The notes: generated by a model not told the origin, from the sequence alone. DNA of 64,000 nt from an uncultured Mycoplasmatota bacterium (GCA_900553395.1 USDJ01000001.1:62001-126000); one strand, 5' to 3'. Counted from the stretch's first letter, positions 34,688 through 43,851 are shown. Program-made: numbers and translations.

Positions 34688-35944
34688 ATGTTTGCAAGTT
34701 TGAGGCAAATATTCACACCAAAGAACCGTGATTTATTAAATAGAATATTATTTACTTTAGCAGCCTTATTCGTATTTAAAATAGGAACAGCAATAATAGT
34801 TCCAGGCGTAAATGCTAGTACATCTGGAATGTCAATTTTGGAAGTAATAAATGCTATGAGTGGTGGGGCATTTAGAAATGCATCAATATTTGCATTAGGT
34901 GTTACACCATATATAACAGCACAAATAATTATTCAATTACTTAGTGCTGACATGGTTCCTTATCTATCTGAACTATCAAAACAAGGTGGTGTTGGTAGAA
35001 AAAAACTTGATCAAATAACTAGAATAGCTGGAATAGTCTTAGCATTCCTACAAGGATATATGTATTCATATTCATATATTGGAAAAGGTTCTGCAATGGA
35101 CTATATGCTATATTCATTAATTTTAACAGCAGGAACAGCACTACTTATGTGGATAGCTGATCAAATAACTATGAAGGGCATAGGTAATGGAATGTCATTA
35201 ATAATAATGGCCGGAATTATAAGTGTACTTCCTAATATGTTTAGAGAATTATGGATAGAGTTATTTGCTAAAGGTTTTATAGGAATAGTTATATTTGTAT
35301 CTTTTATATTAGTACTTATAGCAATTGTTGTTGGTGTCATATATGTAGAAACAGCTGAAAGAAGAATTCCAATTCAATATGCTAATAAATCAACTAGTAT
35401 ATTAGGACGTCAAAATTATATTCCATTTAAATTAAATAGTGCTGGAGTAATGCCTGTAATATTCGCGTCAACACTTTTATCAATTCCTCAAATTTTAGCA
35501 TCAGTGTTAAAGTCAAAAAAAGGTTTTGGTATATTTGTACAAAAATACTTGACATATACTAAAGGAACAGGATTTGTTCTATATGTTATATTGATTTTGG
35601 CATTTGCTTACTTTTATACATTTATGGAATTGAAACCAAAAGAAATGGCTGACAATTTAAATAAGAACGGTGGATATATTCCTGGAATAAGACCTGGAAA
35701 AGAAACTACAGAATATGTAAATACAGTGTTAAAAAGAATAACTATAGTAGGTGCTGTATTCTTAACAACGCTATCAGTTTTACCAATAGTATTTAATAAA
35801 GTTTCTAATTTAACAACTTCAATTACAATTAGTGGAACAGGATTGCTAATCGTTGTAGGAGTTGCCTTAGATACTTATAAACAATTGGAAAGTCAATTAG
35901 TAAGTAGAACTTATACTAAAGGTAGAAGGGCAAGAAGAATATGA
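34688..35944 (+). CDS. secY: Preprotein translocase channel SecY
   Basis: A 418-residue SecY with ten membrane helices. It shows SGGAFRNASIFALGVTPYI, the cytoplasmic loop AERRIPIQYA and the C5 loop GKETTEYVNTVLKRIT. It starts one base after the rplO stop and overlaps adk by four bases (ATGA). SecA, its motor, is at 43970-46459. Confidence 0.98.
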   Translation: MFASLRQIFTPKNRDLLNRILFTLAALFVFKIGTAIIVPGVNASTSGMSILEVINAMSGGAFRNASIFALGVTPYITAQIIIQLLSADMVPYLSELSKQGGVGRKKLDQITRIAGIVLAFLQGYMYSYSYIGKGSAMDYMLYSLILTAGTALLMWIADQITMKGIGNGMSLIIMAGIISVLPNMFRELWIELFAKGFIGIVIFVSFILVLIAIVVGVIYVETAERRIPIQYANKSTSILGRQNYIPFKLNSAGVMPVIFASTLLSIPQILASVLKSKKGFGIFVQKYLTYTKGTGFVLYVILILAFAYFYTFMELKPKEMADNLNKNGGYIPGIRPGKETTEYVNTVLKRITIVGAVFLTTLSVLPIVFNKVSNLTTSITISGTGLLIVVGVALDTYKQLESQLVSRTYTKGRRARRI

Positions 35945-36588
35945 AAAATATAGTTTTATTAGCTGTTCAAGGAGCAGGAAAAGGAACATTAGCAAAAGAG
36001 CTATGTAGAAAATATGGTTATACACATATATCAACTGGTGATTTGCTAAGAGAAAGATCAAAAGAAAATGATGAACTTGGATTACAGATAAAAAATTTAA
36101 TAGATAATGGAAAATTTGTATCAGACGGCATAATCTTAGAATCTATTAAAGACAAAATAACATCTAATGAGTGTAAAAATGGTTATATATTAGATGGTTA
36201 TCCTAGAAATTTAGAACAAGCAAAGGCTTATGATGAACTTCTAAAAGAGTTAAATATGGATATTGGAGTAGTTATTAATTTGACTATTCCACAAGAAGCT
36301 CTTTATAAAAGGATAACTGGAAGAAGAATGTGCAAAGATTGCGGAGCAATTTATAACATTTATAATGAACAAATGAAACCAAAACACGATAATATATGTG
36401 ATAAATGTAATGGGGAGTTATATCAAAGAGCTGATGATAATGAAGAATCAATGAAAGTAAGAATTGATACTTATTATAAAGTTACTGCTCCATTAGTAGA
36501 TTATTATAAAGAAAAGAATAATTTATATGAAGTAGATTCTATGGATTTTGATAAAACTGTAGAGTCTGTTGAAAGAATAATTCTTTAG
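35941..36588 (+). CDS. adk: Adenylate kinase
   Basis: A 215-residue enzyme for ATP + AMP = 2 ADP. The P-loop is AVQGAGKGT, where the usual GPPGAGKGT has lost its first Gly. Also present are ISTGDLLRE, LDGYPRN and a lid with four Cys (CKDC at about 131, CDKC at about 151) that binds zinc as in Gram-positive enzymes. Coupled to secY. Confidence 0.96.
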   Translation: MKNIVLLAVQGAGKGTLAKELCRKYGYTHISTGDLLRERSKENDELGLQIKNLIDNGKFVSDGIILESIKDKITSNECKNGYILDGYPRNLEQAKAYDELLKELNMDIGVVINLTIPQEALYKRITGRRMCKDCGAIYNIYNEQMKPKHDNICDKCNGELYQRADDNEESMKVRIDTYYKVTAPLVDYYKEKNNLYEVDSMDFDKTVESVERIIL

Positions 36589-36596
36589 GAGTAAAT

Positions 36597-37343
36597 ATGA
36601 TTAGTATAAAAACTCCAAGGGAGATAGAATTAATGCGCGTGGCTGGTGAAATAGTGGGAGATACTCACAAGTATCTAATTCCATACTTGAAGCCTGGAAT
36701 AACAACAAAGCAGATAGATTCACTAGCTCGCGATTACATTATAAAAAGAGATGCTACTCCATCTTGCTATCATTATGAAGGATATCCTGGTAATATATGT
36801 ATTTCAGTTAATGACGAAGTAGTACACGGTATTCCAGGAGAAAGAAAACTATGCGAAGGCGATATTGTTACATTAGATATTTGTGCTTGCTATAAAGGAT
36901 ATCACGGCGATAGTGCTTGGTCATATCCAATTGGAAAAATATCAGAAGAAAAACAATTTTTACTAGAGCATACTGAAAAAGCTTTATATGAAGGCTTAGC
37001 GCAGGTTAAACCTGGAGCTCATATAGGTGATATTGGTTATGCAGTTCAACAATATGCAGAATCAAAAAATTTGGGAGTAGTAAAAGAATTAGTTGGACAC
37101 GGAATTGGCAATAATTTGCACGAAGATCCGGATGTACCAAACTATGGAAGAAAAAATACTGGACCTGTCCTAAAGGAGGGTATGGTTATTGCAGTAGAAC
37201 CAATGCTTAATTATGGTACTGCAGATATTTATTTATTAGATGATGATTGGACAGTTGTTACTGCTGACAATCAACCTTCAGCTCACTTTGAACATACAGT
37301 GTTAATTACCAAAGATGGGTATGAAATATTAACGAAGAGGTGA
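36597..37343 (+). CDS. map: Methionine aminopeptidase
   Basis: A 248-residue type I enzyme that trims the initiator Met. The metal ligands appear in order: Asp in LDICACY, Asp in YHGDSAW, His in GHGIGNNLHE, Glu in AVEPML and Glu in FEHTVL. It ends with TGA, which also forms the AGGTGA ribosome binding site for infA. Confidence 0.97.
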   Translation: MISIKTPREIELMRVAGEIVGDTHKYLIPYLKPGITTKQIDSLARDYIIKRDATPSCYHYEGYPGNICISVNDEVVHGIPGERKLCEGDIVTLDICACYKGYHGDSAWSYPIGKISEEKQFLLEHTEKALYEGLAQVKPGAHIGDIGYAVQQYAESKNLGVVKELVGHGIGNNLHEDPDVPNYGRKNTGPVLKEGMVIAVEPMLNYGTADIYLLDDDWTVVTADNQPSAHFEHTVLITKDGYEILTKR

Positions 37344-37347
37344 AATA

Positions 37348-37563
37348 ATGGCAAAAGATGACGTTATTGAAATGGAAGGTAAAGTATTAGAAGTATTGCC
37401 AGGCTATGTATTTAAAGTAGAACTAGCAAACAAACATGTAATTACGGCACACGTTTCGGGTAAAATGCGAATGAACATGATTCGAATTTTAGCTGGTGAC
37501 AAGGTAATGGTTGAATTATCAACTTATGATTTAACACGTGGTCGTATAACCTACAGAAAATAG
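37348..37563 (+). CDS. infA: Translation initiation factor IF-1
   Basis: A 71-residue IF-1: DDVIEMEGKVLEVLPGYVFKVEL and HVSGKMRMNMIRILAGDKV (S1-like OB fold), ending GRITYRK. Between map and rpmJ, as in most Firmicutes. Confidence 0.98.
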   Translation: MAKDDVIEMEGKVLEVLPGYVFKVELANKHVITAHVSGKMRMNMIRILAGDKVMVELSTYDLTRGRITYRK

Positions 37564-37575
37564 GAGGTAAAAAAG

Positions 37576-37689
37576 ATGAAAGTTAAACCATCAGTAAAAC
37601 CAATGTGTGAAAAATGTAAAGTTATTAAACGTAAGGGAAAAGTAATGGTAATTTGTGAAAACCCTAAACATAAACAAAGACAAGGCTAA
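37576..37689 (+). CDS. rpmJ: 50S ribosomal protein L36
   Basis: A 37-residue protein: MKVKPSVKPMCEKCKV, then a basic stretch and CENPKHKQRQG. Three Cys and one His form the zinc ribbon, so it is the C+ form. AGGAGG lies upstream and rpsM starts 14 bases later. Confidence 0.97.
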   Translation: MKVKPSVKPMCEKCKVIKRKGKVMVICENPKHKQRQG

Positions 37690-37703
37690 TAGGAGGTGTT
37701 AAA

Positions 37704-38069
37704 GTGGCACGTATTAAAGGTGTAGATATACCAAATAATAAAAGAATAGAGATTTCACTTACTTATGTATATGGAATCGGAAGAAGTCTTTCAAATAAAA
37801 TTTTGAGTGACGCTAAAATTAATCCAGATAAGAGAGCTGGAGAATTAACTAATGATGAATTAAACGCTATTCGTGATGAAGTAAATAAGTATGTAACTGA
37901 AGGAGATCTTCGTCGTGAAGTAAATATGAACATTAAGACTAAAATGGAAATAAATTCATATCAAGGTGTTCGTCATAAAAAAGGTTTACCAGTAAGAGGA
38001 CAACGTACAAATAGAAACGCTCGTACTCGTAAAGGTAAAGGAAAAGTTGTTGCTAACAAGAAAAAATAG
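37704..38069 (+). CDS. rpsM: 30S ribosomal protein S13
   Basis: A 121-residue S13 starting at GTG (VARIKGVDIPNNKR) with AGGAGGTG upstream. It shows YVYGIGRSLSNKIL and RHKKGLPVRGQRTNRNART. Confidence 0.98.
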   Translation: MARIKGVDIPNNKRIEISLTYVYGIGRSLSNKILSDAKINPDKRAGELTNDELNAIRDEVNKYVTEGDLRREVNMNIKTKMEINSYQGVRHKKGLPVRGQRTNRNARTRKGKGKVVANKKK

Positions 38070-38092
38070 TTGTGATTAAAGGAGGTTAAATT

Positions 38093-38476
38093 ATGGCTTA
38101 TAAATCAAGAAAGAGAAAAGTTAAGAAAAATGTACCAGAAGGTAAAGCATTCATTCATTCAACATTTAACAACACTATTGTAACTATTACTGATAACGAT
38201 GGTAATGCAATAAGTTGGGCTTCTGCTGGAACACTAGGTTTTAAGGGAAGTAAAAAGTCTACTCCATTCGCAGCTGGTATGAGTGCTGAAGCAGCTGGAA
38301 AAGCAGCTTATGATATGGGTATGAGAAAAGTTGAAGTTTTTGTAAAAGGTTTAGGATCAGGTAAAGAAACAGCAATTCGTTCACTTCAAACAGCAGGTTT
38401 AGAAATTACATCTATATCTGATGTTACACCAATCCCACACAATGGATGTCGTCCACCAAAACGTCCACGTGGATAA
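38093..38476 (+). CDS. rpsK: 30S ribosomal protein S11
   Basis: A 127-residue S11 with HSTFNNTIVTITD, SWASAGTLGFKGSKKSTP and the C-terminal PHNGCRPPKRPRG. Confidence 0.98.
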   Translation: MAYKSRKRKVKKNVPEGKAFIHSTFNNTIVTITDNDGNAISWASAGTLGFKGSKKSTPFAAGMSAEAAGKAAYDMGMRKVEVFVKGLGSGKETAIRSLQTAGLEITSISDVTPIPHNGCRPPKRPRG

Positions 38477-38491
38477 GAAGGAGGAATGGAT

Positions 38492-39442
38492 ATGTTAAAT
38501 TTTGAAAAACCAATATATAAAATAACTGAATATGTAGAAAATAAAAACTATGGTAAATTTGAATTAGAACCTTTGGAAAGAGGTTTTGGTACTACTTTAG
38601 GTAATGCTCTTAGAAGAGTTATGCTATCAAGCATGCCTGGAAGTGCTATAGTTGCAGTAAAAATAGATGGAGTTATGCACGAATTCCAAACTTTAGAAGG
38701 AATAGTAGAAGATGTAACTACAATAGTTTTAAACCTTAAAAATGTAGTAGTAAAAAATAACACTGAAGAAGATCAAATATTAAAACTATATTGTGATAAA
38801 GAAGGTGTTGTTACTGCAGGAGATATTGAGACTTCTGGTGAAGTTGAAATAGTAAATAAAGATCAAGAAATAGCAACTATTGCTAAAGGTGGAAAACTTG
38901 ATATGGAACTAATAGTTGCAAATGGTCGTGGATATGTACCATCAAATGAAAATAAAAAATATATTGAAAATCAAAAGATTGGATTTATTCCAATTGATGC
39001 ATTATATTCACCAATTGAGAGAGTTAGTTATTTTGTTGATAATGCTCGTGTTGGTCAGGATGCTAGTTATGATAAATTAATAATGGAAGTGTTTACTAAT
39101 GGATCACTTAGACCAGAAGAAGCTATGGCTCTTGCTGCAAAGATTATGATTGAACATTTAAATATAGTAACTGATTTAAGCGAAATAGCAGATGTAACAG
39201 GAATTATGAATGCAAAACAAGAAGATAGCAAACTTAAAAAATTGGAAACTTCAATAGATGATTTAGATTTCTCTGTAAGAGCATATAACTGCTTAAAGAG
39301 AGCTGGAGTAAATACACTTGGAGATTTAACAGCTAAATCAGAAGTTGAAATGATGAAGATTCGTAATTTAGGAAAGAAATCTTTAAAAGAAGTAATTGAT
39401 AAAATTAAAGATATGGGACTTAGATTTCGCGAAGATGATTAA
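38492..39442 (+). CDS. rpoA: RNA polymerase alpha subunit
   Basis: A 316-residue alpha subunit. The N-terminal domain carries ERGFGTTLGNALRRVMLSS (dimer and assembly); the C-terminal domain, LDFSVRAYNCLKRAGVNTLGDL, binds UP elements and activators. Of ATGs at 38486 and 38492, the second is chosen since the first is only one base from AAGGAGG. Confidence 0.97.
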   Translation: MLNFEKPIYKITEYVENKNYGKFELEPLERGFGTTLGNALRRVMLSSMPGSAIVAVKIDGVMHEFQTLEGIVEDVTTIVLNLKNVVVKNNTEEDQILKLYCDKEGVVTAGDIETSGEVEIVNKDQEIATIAKGGKLDMELIVANGRGYVPSNENKKYIENQKIGFIPIDALYSPIERVSYFVDNARVGQDASYDKLIMEVFTNGSLRPEEAMALAAKIMIEHLNIVTDLSEIADVTGIMNAKQEDSKLKKLETSIDDLDFSVRAYNCLKRAGVNTLGDLTAKSEVEMMKIRNLGKKSLKEVIDKIKDMGLRFREDD

Positions 39443-39459
39443 CGAGTAGGAGGAATATT

Positions 39460-39816
39460 ATGGCTTATAGAAAATTAGGACGTACAAATAAGCACAGAAG
39501 AAGTATGCTTGCTAATTTAACTAAAGATGTAATTATGAATGAGAGAATCGAAACAACAGAAACAAGAGCAAAAGAAGTTCGTAAATTTGTTGATAAAATG
39601 ATTTCTTATGGAAAAGATGGATCATTAGTAGCAAGAAGAAAAGCATTAGCATTCTTACATAACGACACTGTTGCAGTAAAAAAAGTATTTGATGAATTAG
39701 CTCCACGTTATATGAATCGTAATGGTGGATATACTAGAATACTTAAGCTAACTGAACGTCGTGGTGACGATGCTTTAATGGTAATTTTAGAATTAGTTGA
39801 AGGAGATGCTAAATAG
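39460..39816 (+). CDS. rplQ: 50S ribosomal protein L17
   Basis: A 118-residue L17: MAYRKLGRTNKHRRSMLANL and ETTETRAKEVRKFVDKMIS, ending in ALMVILELVE. Last gene of the superoperon. The cbiO genes that often follow in Bacilli are replaced here by the agr locus. Confidence 0.98.
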   Translation: MAYRKLGRTNKHRRSMLANLTKDVIMNERIETTETRAKEVRKFVDKMISYGKDGSLVARRKALAFLHNDTVAVKKVFDELAPRYMNRNGGYTRILKLTERRGDDALMVILELVEGDAK

Positions 39817-39827
39817 CATCTTTTTTT
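39804..39827 (+). terminator. Terminator of the ribosomal superoperon
   Basis: AGATGCT pairs with AGCATCT around AAAT, followed by T6; the left arm is in the rplQ coding end. Confidence 0.85.
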
Positions 39828-39892
39828 GTACTAGTAGTCCAAAACATTGAAAAATCAAGCATTTTGTGCTATTATTTGTATTAGGTGGTATA

Positions 39893-40594
39893 ATGATAAA
39901 TGTAATTATATGCGACGATAATGATAAGGATAGGTCGAAAGAAGAAGATATAGTAAAGGAATTTATGAATCAAAATAATAAACAATTCGAACTGTTTTCT
40001 TTTGATGATTATAATAAAAAGTTTTTTGCAACTTCTAATTTAAAAATGCCGTTTAAAATTTATTTATTAGATATAGAAACACCATCAAATTCTGGTATTG
40101 ATGTAGCTAGAGAAATAAGAAAAAAAGACATCGATAGCATTATTATATTTTTAACAGCCCATGAAGAACTAGGTAATGTTATTTTAAAAAATGACTTGAT
40201 GTTTTTGTCATTTATAAATAAATTTGATAATTTTAATAATCGATTGAATGATGCGTTAAAAAAAGCCTTGGATATGCTAGGACATAAAAACATAATCAGA
40301 ATTAATGACAGAAATATCACATATACCATAAATTCAAAAGATATACTTTATATTACTAAAGATAGTTTTGAACGTAAAACAATAATAAAAACTGATTACA
40401 ACGAAATTAAGTTAAATAAATCTTTATTTGAAATAGTTGGACTACTAGATGATAGATTTGTTCAAACACATAGAGCTTGTTATATAAATACAGAAAGAAA
40501 AGTAAAAATAGATAGGACTAAAAGAATAATTATGTTTGATAATGGCGAAGAAATCGATTTACTTTCAGATAAGTATAAAAAAGAGGTATGTTAA
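39893..40594 (+). CDS. agrA: AgrA-like LytTR response regulator
   Basis: A 233-residue regulator. The receiver domain has CDDN near residue 7 and the phospho-acceptor Asp in YLLDIETPSNSGIDVA. The C-terminal LytTR DNA-binding domain shows FVQTHRACYINTERKVKID. The ATG at 39893 follows AGGTGG; a longer frame from 39866 lacks a site. It is one base from the kinase gene. The agr peptide and processing genes lie next door on the other strand, so the AgrA role is a sound inference. Confidence 0.85.
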   Translation: MINVIICDDNDKDRSKEEDIVKEFMNQNNKQFELFSFDDYNKKFFATSNLKMPFKIYLLDIETPSNSGIDVAREIRKKDIDSIIIFLTAHEELGNVILKNDLMFLSFINKFDNFNNRLNDALKKALDMLGHKNIIRINDRNITYTINSKDILYITKDSFERKTIIKTDYNEIKLNKSLFEIVGLLDDRFVQTHRACYINTERKVKIDRTKRIIMFDNGEEIDLLSDKYKKEVC

Positions 40595-41890
40595 ATGAAC
40601 TACATAACTTTAATTATTGGTGGAATATTTTTGTCAATTAGTAGTGCAATAATATGGAATAACTTACAAGATAAGAAAATTAATCACAAAAATTCCAATT
40701 TATATTTATTTATTATTGCTTTTCCTATATTTTTAGTTTTGAATTACAATATATCTAGCAGTATGATAAAATTTTTATCGGTTACCCTTGCAATGTTTAT
40801 TTCAATAAGGTTACTGTATAAAACTAGTCTTAGATTAAGTATGCTAATGGCATTATATATACAAATAATTAATATTGTATCAGAACTAGTATTTTCCATA
40901 CTTTTAATTTTACTATTTGATTTTAGGATAGGTGAATATACTAGCTTGCAAGTTTTAAGTGCTAATATATTTGTAAGTGTATTTTCGGTTCTATTGATTA
41001 AAACAAAGATATGTAAAAACATATTTAAAAATTTAGTTGATGTAACTTCAAAAATTAGACTTAGAACATTACTTGTTATGGCATTAAGTATTATAATTAT
41101 TACTAATATGTATTTAGCAATAACTTATTATAGCTATGATCCACTATATTATATAGTCATTAATACACTATCAATATATATAGTTATGTTGATAACTTAT
41201 TTTCTTGCCAAAAAAGAAAATGATTACATTAAAGTAAGTAATAAATATAACATAATGTTAAAAAGTTTAAAAGAATATGAGACAATGTTAGATCAGTATA
41301 GAATTTCTAACCACGAAAATAAAAATCAATTACTTACAGTAAGAAATATGCTACCTGATGGGGATATAGAGACACGAAACTATATAGATAAAATAGTTCA
41401 GAATAATTTAAAAGATAACAATAACATAATGATTAAGGTTAGCAAAATACCATCTGGAGGTCTTAAAGGTTTAATTTATTCTAAGTTGCTTGTTATGAAA
41501 GAAAAGGGGATAAATTATAACCTTAATATTTCAAGAGGAGTTAGTACAATTGATCTAATAAAGCTCGACGATAATGTAGTGTTAGATATATGTAAAATAA
41601 TAGGTGTATATCTAGATAATTCAATTGAAGCCGTGGAAGAACTAAATGAAAAGAGTATTTCTATTGAAATGTATATGCAAGATGAAAATTTAATTATACG
41701 TATATCAAATAATTATGAAGGATTACTTGATATAAATAAAATTGATGAAAAAGGTTATACTAGTAAAGGTAGTGGTCACGGATATGGTTTGCCTTTAACA
41801 AAAGAATTAATCAATAATAATAGCAGGTTATCTAATAATAAGTCTATTAGTGGTAATATTTTTTCACAAGAACTAGTAATTAAGATATAA
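40595..41890 (+). CDS. agrC: AgrC-like sensor histidine kinase
   Basis: A 431-residue kinase with about six N-terminal membrane helices (residues 1-205) for peptide sensing. The phosphorylated His is in YRISNHENKNQLL, and a GHKL ATPase domain has LDNSIEAVEEL (N box) and GSGHGYGLPL (G box). It starts directly after the regulator stop (TAAATG). The order regulator then kinase is the reverse of staphylococcal agrC-agrA. Confidence 0.85.
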   Translation: MNYITLIIGGIFLSISSAIIWNNLQDKKINHKNSNLYLFIIAFPIFLVLNYNISSSMIKFLSVTLAMFISIRLLYKTSLRLSMLMALYIQIINIVSELVFSILLILLFDFRIGEYTSLQVLSANIFVSVFSVLLIKTKICKNIFKNLVDVTSKIRLRTLLVMALSIIIITNMYLAITYYSYDPLYYIVINTLSIYIVMLITYFLAKKENDYIKVSNKYNIMLKSLKEYETMLDQYRISNHENKNQLLTVRNMLPDGDIETRNYIDKIVQNNLKDNNNIMIKVSKIPSGGLKGLIYSKLLVMKEKGINYNLNISRGVSTIDLIKLDDNVVLDICKIIGVYLDNSIEAVEELNEKSISIEMYMQDENLIIRISNNYEGLLDINKIDEKGYTSKGSGHGYGLPLTKELINNNSRLSNNKSISGNIFSQELVIKI

Positions 41891-41920
41891 AAAAAATCTA
41901 TGTTTAACATAGTTTTTTTT
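41891..41920. terminator. Bidirectional terminator at the centre of the agr locus
   Basis: CTATGT pairs with ACATAG with A6 on one side and T8 on the other; it separates the convergent agrC and agrD ends. Confidence 0.8.
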
Positions 41921-41923
41921 ATC

Positions 41924-42037
41924 TTATTTTATTAATGATTCAGGGCATTCTGGTTCATCAATCATAACAACAAGGCATGCTTGACTTCCAGTATGAGCAG
42001 CGCCTAAACCTAAGAAAGCTAATAATCTAGCAAACAT
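41924..42037 (-). CDS. agrD: AgrD-like cyclic thiolactone autoinducer precursor
   Basis: A 37-residue peptide with the three AgrD parts: an amphipathic leader (MFARLLAFLGLGAAHTG), the signal core around Cys21 (SQACLVVMI), and an acidic recognition tail (DEPECPESLIK) matching the family's DExExPxEL. Processing by AgrB would join Cys21 to a residue just before Asp27, giving a five- or six-residue ring. The start ATG has AAAGGAG upstream. It lies 45 bases after agrB on the same strand. Confidence 0.9.
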   Translation of the reverse strand: MFARLLAFLGLGAAHTGSQACLVVMIDEPECPESLIK

Positions 42038-42082
42038 AAGCCAACTCCTTTCCATTTATATTTTAACTATATAGTTTAAACA

Positions 42083-42703
42083 TTAATCAAATAATAAATT
42101 AGGATGAGTTTTAATATAATTAATATAATTATTGTATGGCAGTTTAAATAATTTATATGTAGTAGGAGCAATCATACAATTTTGTAAAATTATAGAAAAC
42201 AAATAGCAATTTAATATAAAATCATTTTTTATAAGTATAGTGCAAAATCCATATATAATAGTAAATATTGTAGAAATGAATTTTAGTTTATTTCTTCTTT
42301 TTTTGCTTACTATTGGTCTTTTATAAGTATCTGCAGGAGCATTTTTAAACATTAATAATATTCCTACTGAGCTTATGATACTTCTAAATATTATAGGAAT
42401 TTTTAAAAATAAGCAAAGATAGGGAATTCCTATAAATATTATTGATGAGCTAACTAAGCAAATCCAACTTTTTGTCGCATGTAATCCAAACGATGGTAGT
42501 CTCAAAATATTATATATAAGTAGAAAAATAATTACTTCATTAAATATATCTAGTATAAAGGCTATCGCAAATATAATTACCATTTTAGTAATTGTTAAGT
42601 ATATTCCTTCTAATCCATATTTAATTTCAGACATTTTTACATCATTATAATTTGTATTATGTTTAATATAACGTAAACACTTATTAATAATATATTTTTT
42701 CAT
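42083..42703 (-). CDS. agrB: AgrB-like peptide-processing membrane protease
   Basis: A 206-residue membrane protein with about five or six helices. The catalytic pair is visible: His in PSFGLHATKS and Cys seven residues later in WICLVSS. NAPADTYKRPI is the conserved segment after helix 4. It cuts the AgrD tail and forms the thiolactone. First gene of the minus-strand agrB-agrD pair. Confidence 0.9.
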   Translation of the reverse strand: MKKYIINKCLRYIKHNTNYNDVKMSEIKYGLEGIYLTITKMVIIFAIAFILDIFNEVIIFLLIYNILRLPSFGLHATKSWICLVSSSIIFIGIPYLCLFLKIPIIFRSIISSVGILLMFKNAPADTYKRPIVSKKRRNKLKFISTIFTIIYGFCTILIKNDFILNCYLFSIILQNCMIAPTTYKLFKLPYNNYINYIKTHPNLLFD

Positions 42704-42727
42704 TTACTATCCTCTACTTCTGAACTC

Positions 42728-42810
42728 ATTATATCGCTTTATAAAAAAAAATAAATATGTATTGTACAAAGTGACTATTTGAATGCTCTTTAAATACTTT
42801 TGTGACATAT
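42728..42810 (-). promoter_or_regulatory. Candidate agrB promoter with upstream direct repeats
   Basis: On the minus strand a TATAAT box (plus positions 42728-42733) has no good -35 element (ATTTAT at 17 bases). Upstream of that gap, two plus-strand repeats, GTGACTATT (42771) and GTGACATAT (42802), lie 31 bases apart. A weak -35 with repeats upstream is what an activator such as a LytTR protein would need; that AgrA binds here is inference. Confidence 0.35.
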
Positions 42811-43024
42811 AGCTTTGCACTTTTTAATGTTTCGAGCACAAAAAAGGTATCTTCAACCTAACTATATTTAATAATTATTTTTCGTGTGATAAAATTAACA
42901 TGTTTTCGCAAAAAAAGATAAAATAGGCGCGAGTTTTGTCGAAATTTTGGGAACACTAGAAAGTATTTTGTAACTAGTTTTATGTTATACTTAAGTTGTA
43001 AAAGAACTAGAAGGGAGATGTAAC
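42811..43024 (+). promoter_or_regulatory. AT-rich gap and long leader before the cold-shock gene
   Basis: No open frame is supported in these 214 bases. TATACT near 42988 is a plausible -10 for the cold-shock gene. Two partial repeats with TTTTCG and GATAAAAT (about 42879-42924) lie upstream. I see no defined riboswitch. Confidence 0.3.
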
Positions 43025-43240
43025 GTGATTACAGGTAAAGTTAAATGGTTCAATAATGAAAAGGGATTTGGATTTATTGAATATAATGAAAAAGAAGATA
43101 TTTTTGTTCATTATTCAGCTATTCTTTCTGAAGGCTATAAAACTTTAGTAGAAGGTCAATATGTTAAATTTGATCTAGTAAGAACTGATAAAGGCTTGCA
43201 AGCTAAGAATGTAATAGAAATAAAAACTGCTTTAGTTTAG
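43025..43240 (+). CDS. csp: Cold-shock protein, CspA family
   Basis: A 71-residue cold-shock domain with both RNA-binding motifs: GKVKWFNNEKGFGFI (RNP1) and DIFVHYSAI (RNP2). It starts at GTG with AAGGGAG upstream. It is an RNA chaperone acting at low temperature or in growth transitions. The copy name (A, B or C) cannot be told. Confidence 0.95.
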   Translation: MITGKVKWFNNEKGFGFIEYNEKEDIFVHYSAILSEGYKTLVEGQYVKFDLVRTDKGLQAKNVIEIKTALV

Positions 43241-43252
43241 CAGCTTTTTTTG
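43222..43252 (+). terminator. Terminator after csp
   Basis: CTGCT pairs with AGCAG around TTAGTTT, with A5 before and T7 after; overlaps the end of the gene. Confidence 0.8.
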
Positions 43253-43320
43253 TTTTCACTATAATTTCATTTTAAAAAGATTATAAATGTGTTATAATGT
43301 ACTTAGAAAGGGTTGATAAT

Positions 43321-43848
43321 ATGAAGTTTAATATTCATGGAAAAAAAGTTGAAGCAACACAATCAATAAAGAATTACATAGAAGAAAAAATAGGGAGGTT
43401 AGATAAATATTTTGAAAATCCTGATGATATAACCGCAACAGCTCTTATAAAACTAAGAGGTAATGATCAAGTAGTAGAAATTACTATAAATGCTAATACA
43501 TTCATGGTAAGAGGTGAAGAAGCAAATAAAGACTTATATGCTTCTATAGACAAAGTATCTGATAAAATAGAACGTCAGATAAGAAAAAATAAAACTAGAA
43601 TGAAAAAGAGAATAGATAAAAATGCATTAAAAGGATTTGCTTTGGATTTCGAAGAACCAGAACAAAATGACAATGTAATAGTTAAAAGAAAAGTTATAGA
43701 AGATAAACCAATGAGTGAAGAAGAAGCTATACTTCAGATGGAATTATTGGGTCATGAGTTCTTTGCATTTAGAAATATTGATACTGATGATATAAATGTT
43801 TTATATAAAAGAAAAGATGGAGACTATGGTATCCTAGAAATTAAATAA
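43321..43848 (+). CDS. hpf: Long-form ribosome hibernation promoting factor
   Basis: A 175-residue HPF. The N-terminal YfiA-type domain (MKFNIHGKKVEATQSIKNYIEEKI) blocks the decoding site; the C-terminal domain (EEAILQMELLGHEFFAFRN) dimerises to make 100S ribosomes. An upstream in-frame ATG at 43297 overlaps the TATAAT box at 43293-43298, so it cannot be the start; 43321 is used. Confidence 0.96.
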   Translation: MKFNIHGKKVEATQSIKNYIEEKIGRLDKYFENPDDITATALIKLRGNDQVVEITINANTFMVRGEEANKDLYASIDKVSDKIERQIRKNKTRMKKRIDKNALKGFALDFEEPEQNDNVIVKRKVIEDKPMSEEEAILQMELLGHEFFAFRNIDTDDINVLYKRKDGDYGILEIK

Positions 43849-43851
43849 GAC

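Noticed and set aside
37341..37343. Reassignment of TGA to Trp, as in Mollicutes
   Set aside because: map and several other genes end at TGA at the expected length, and Trp residues in conserved motifs are all TGG.
42841..42924. Two TTTTCG/GATAAAAT stretches as a CRISPR-like or iteron repeat
   Set aside because: Only two partial copies with unequal spacing; likely AT-rich promoter sequence.
43297..43320. Upstream ATG for hpf giving eight extra residues
   Set aside because: It overlaps the TATAAT box, so it would not be in the transcript; the conserved start is MKFNIHG at 43321.
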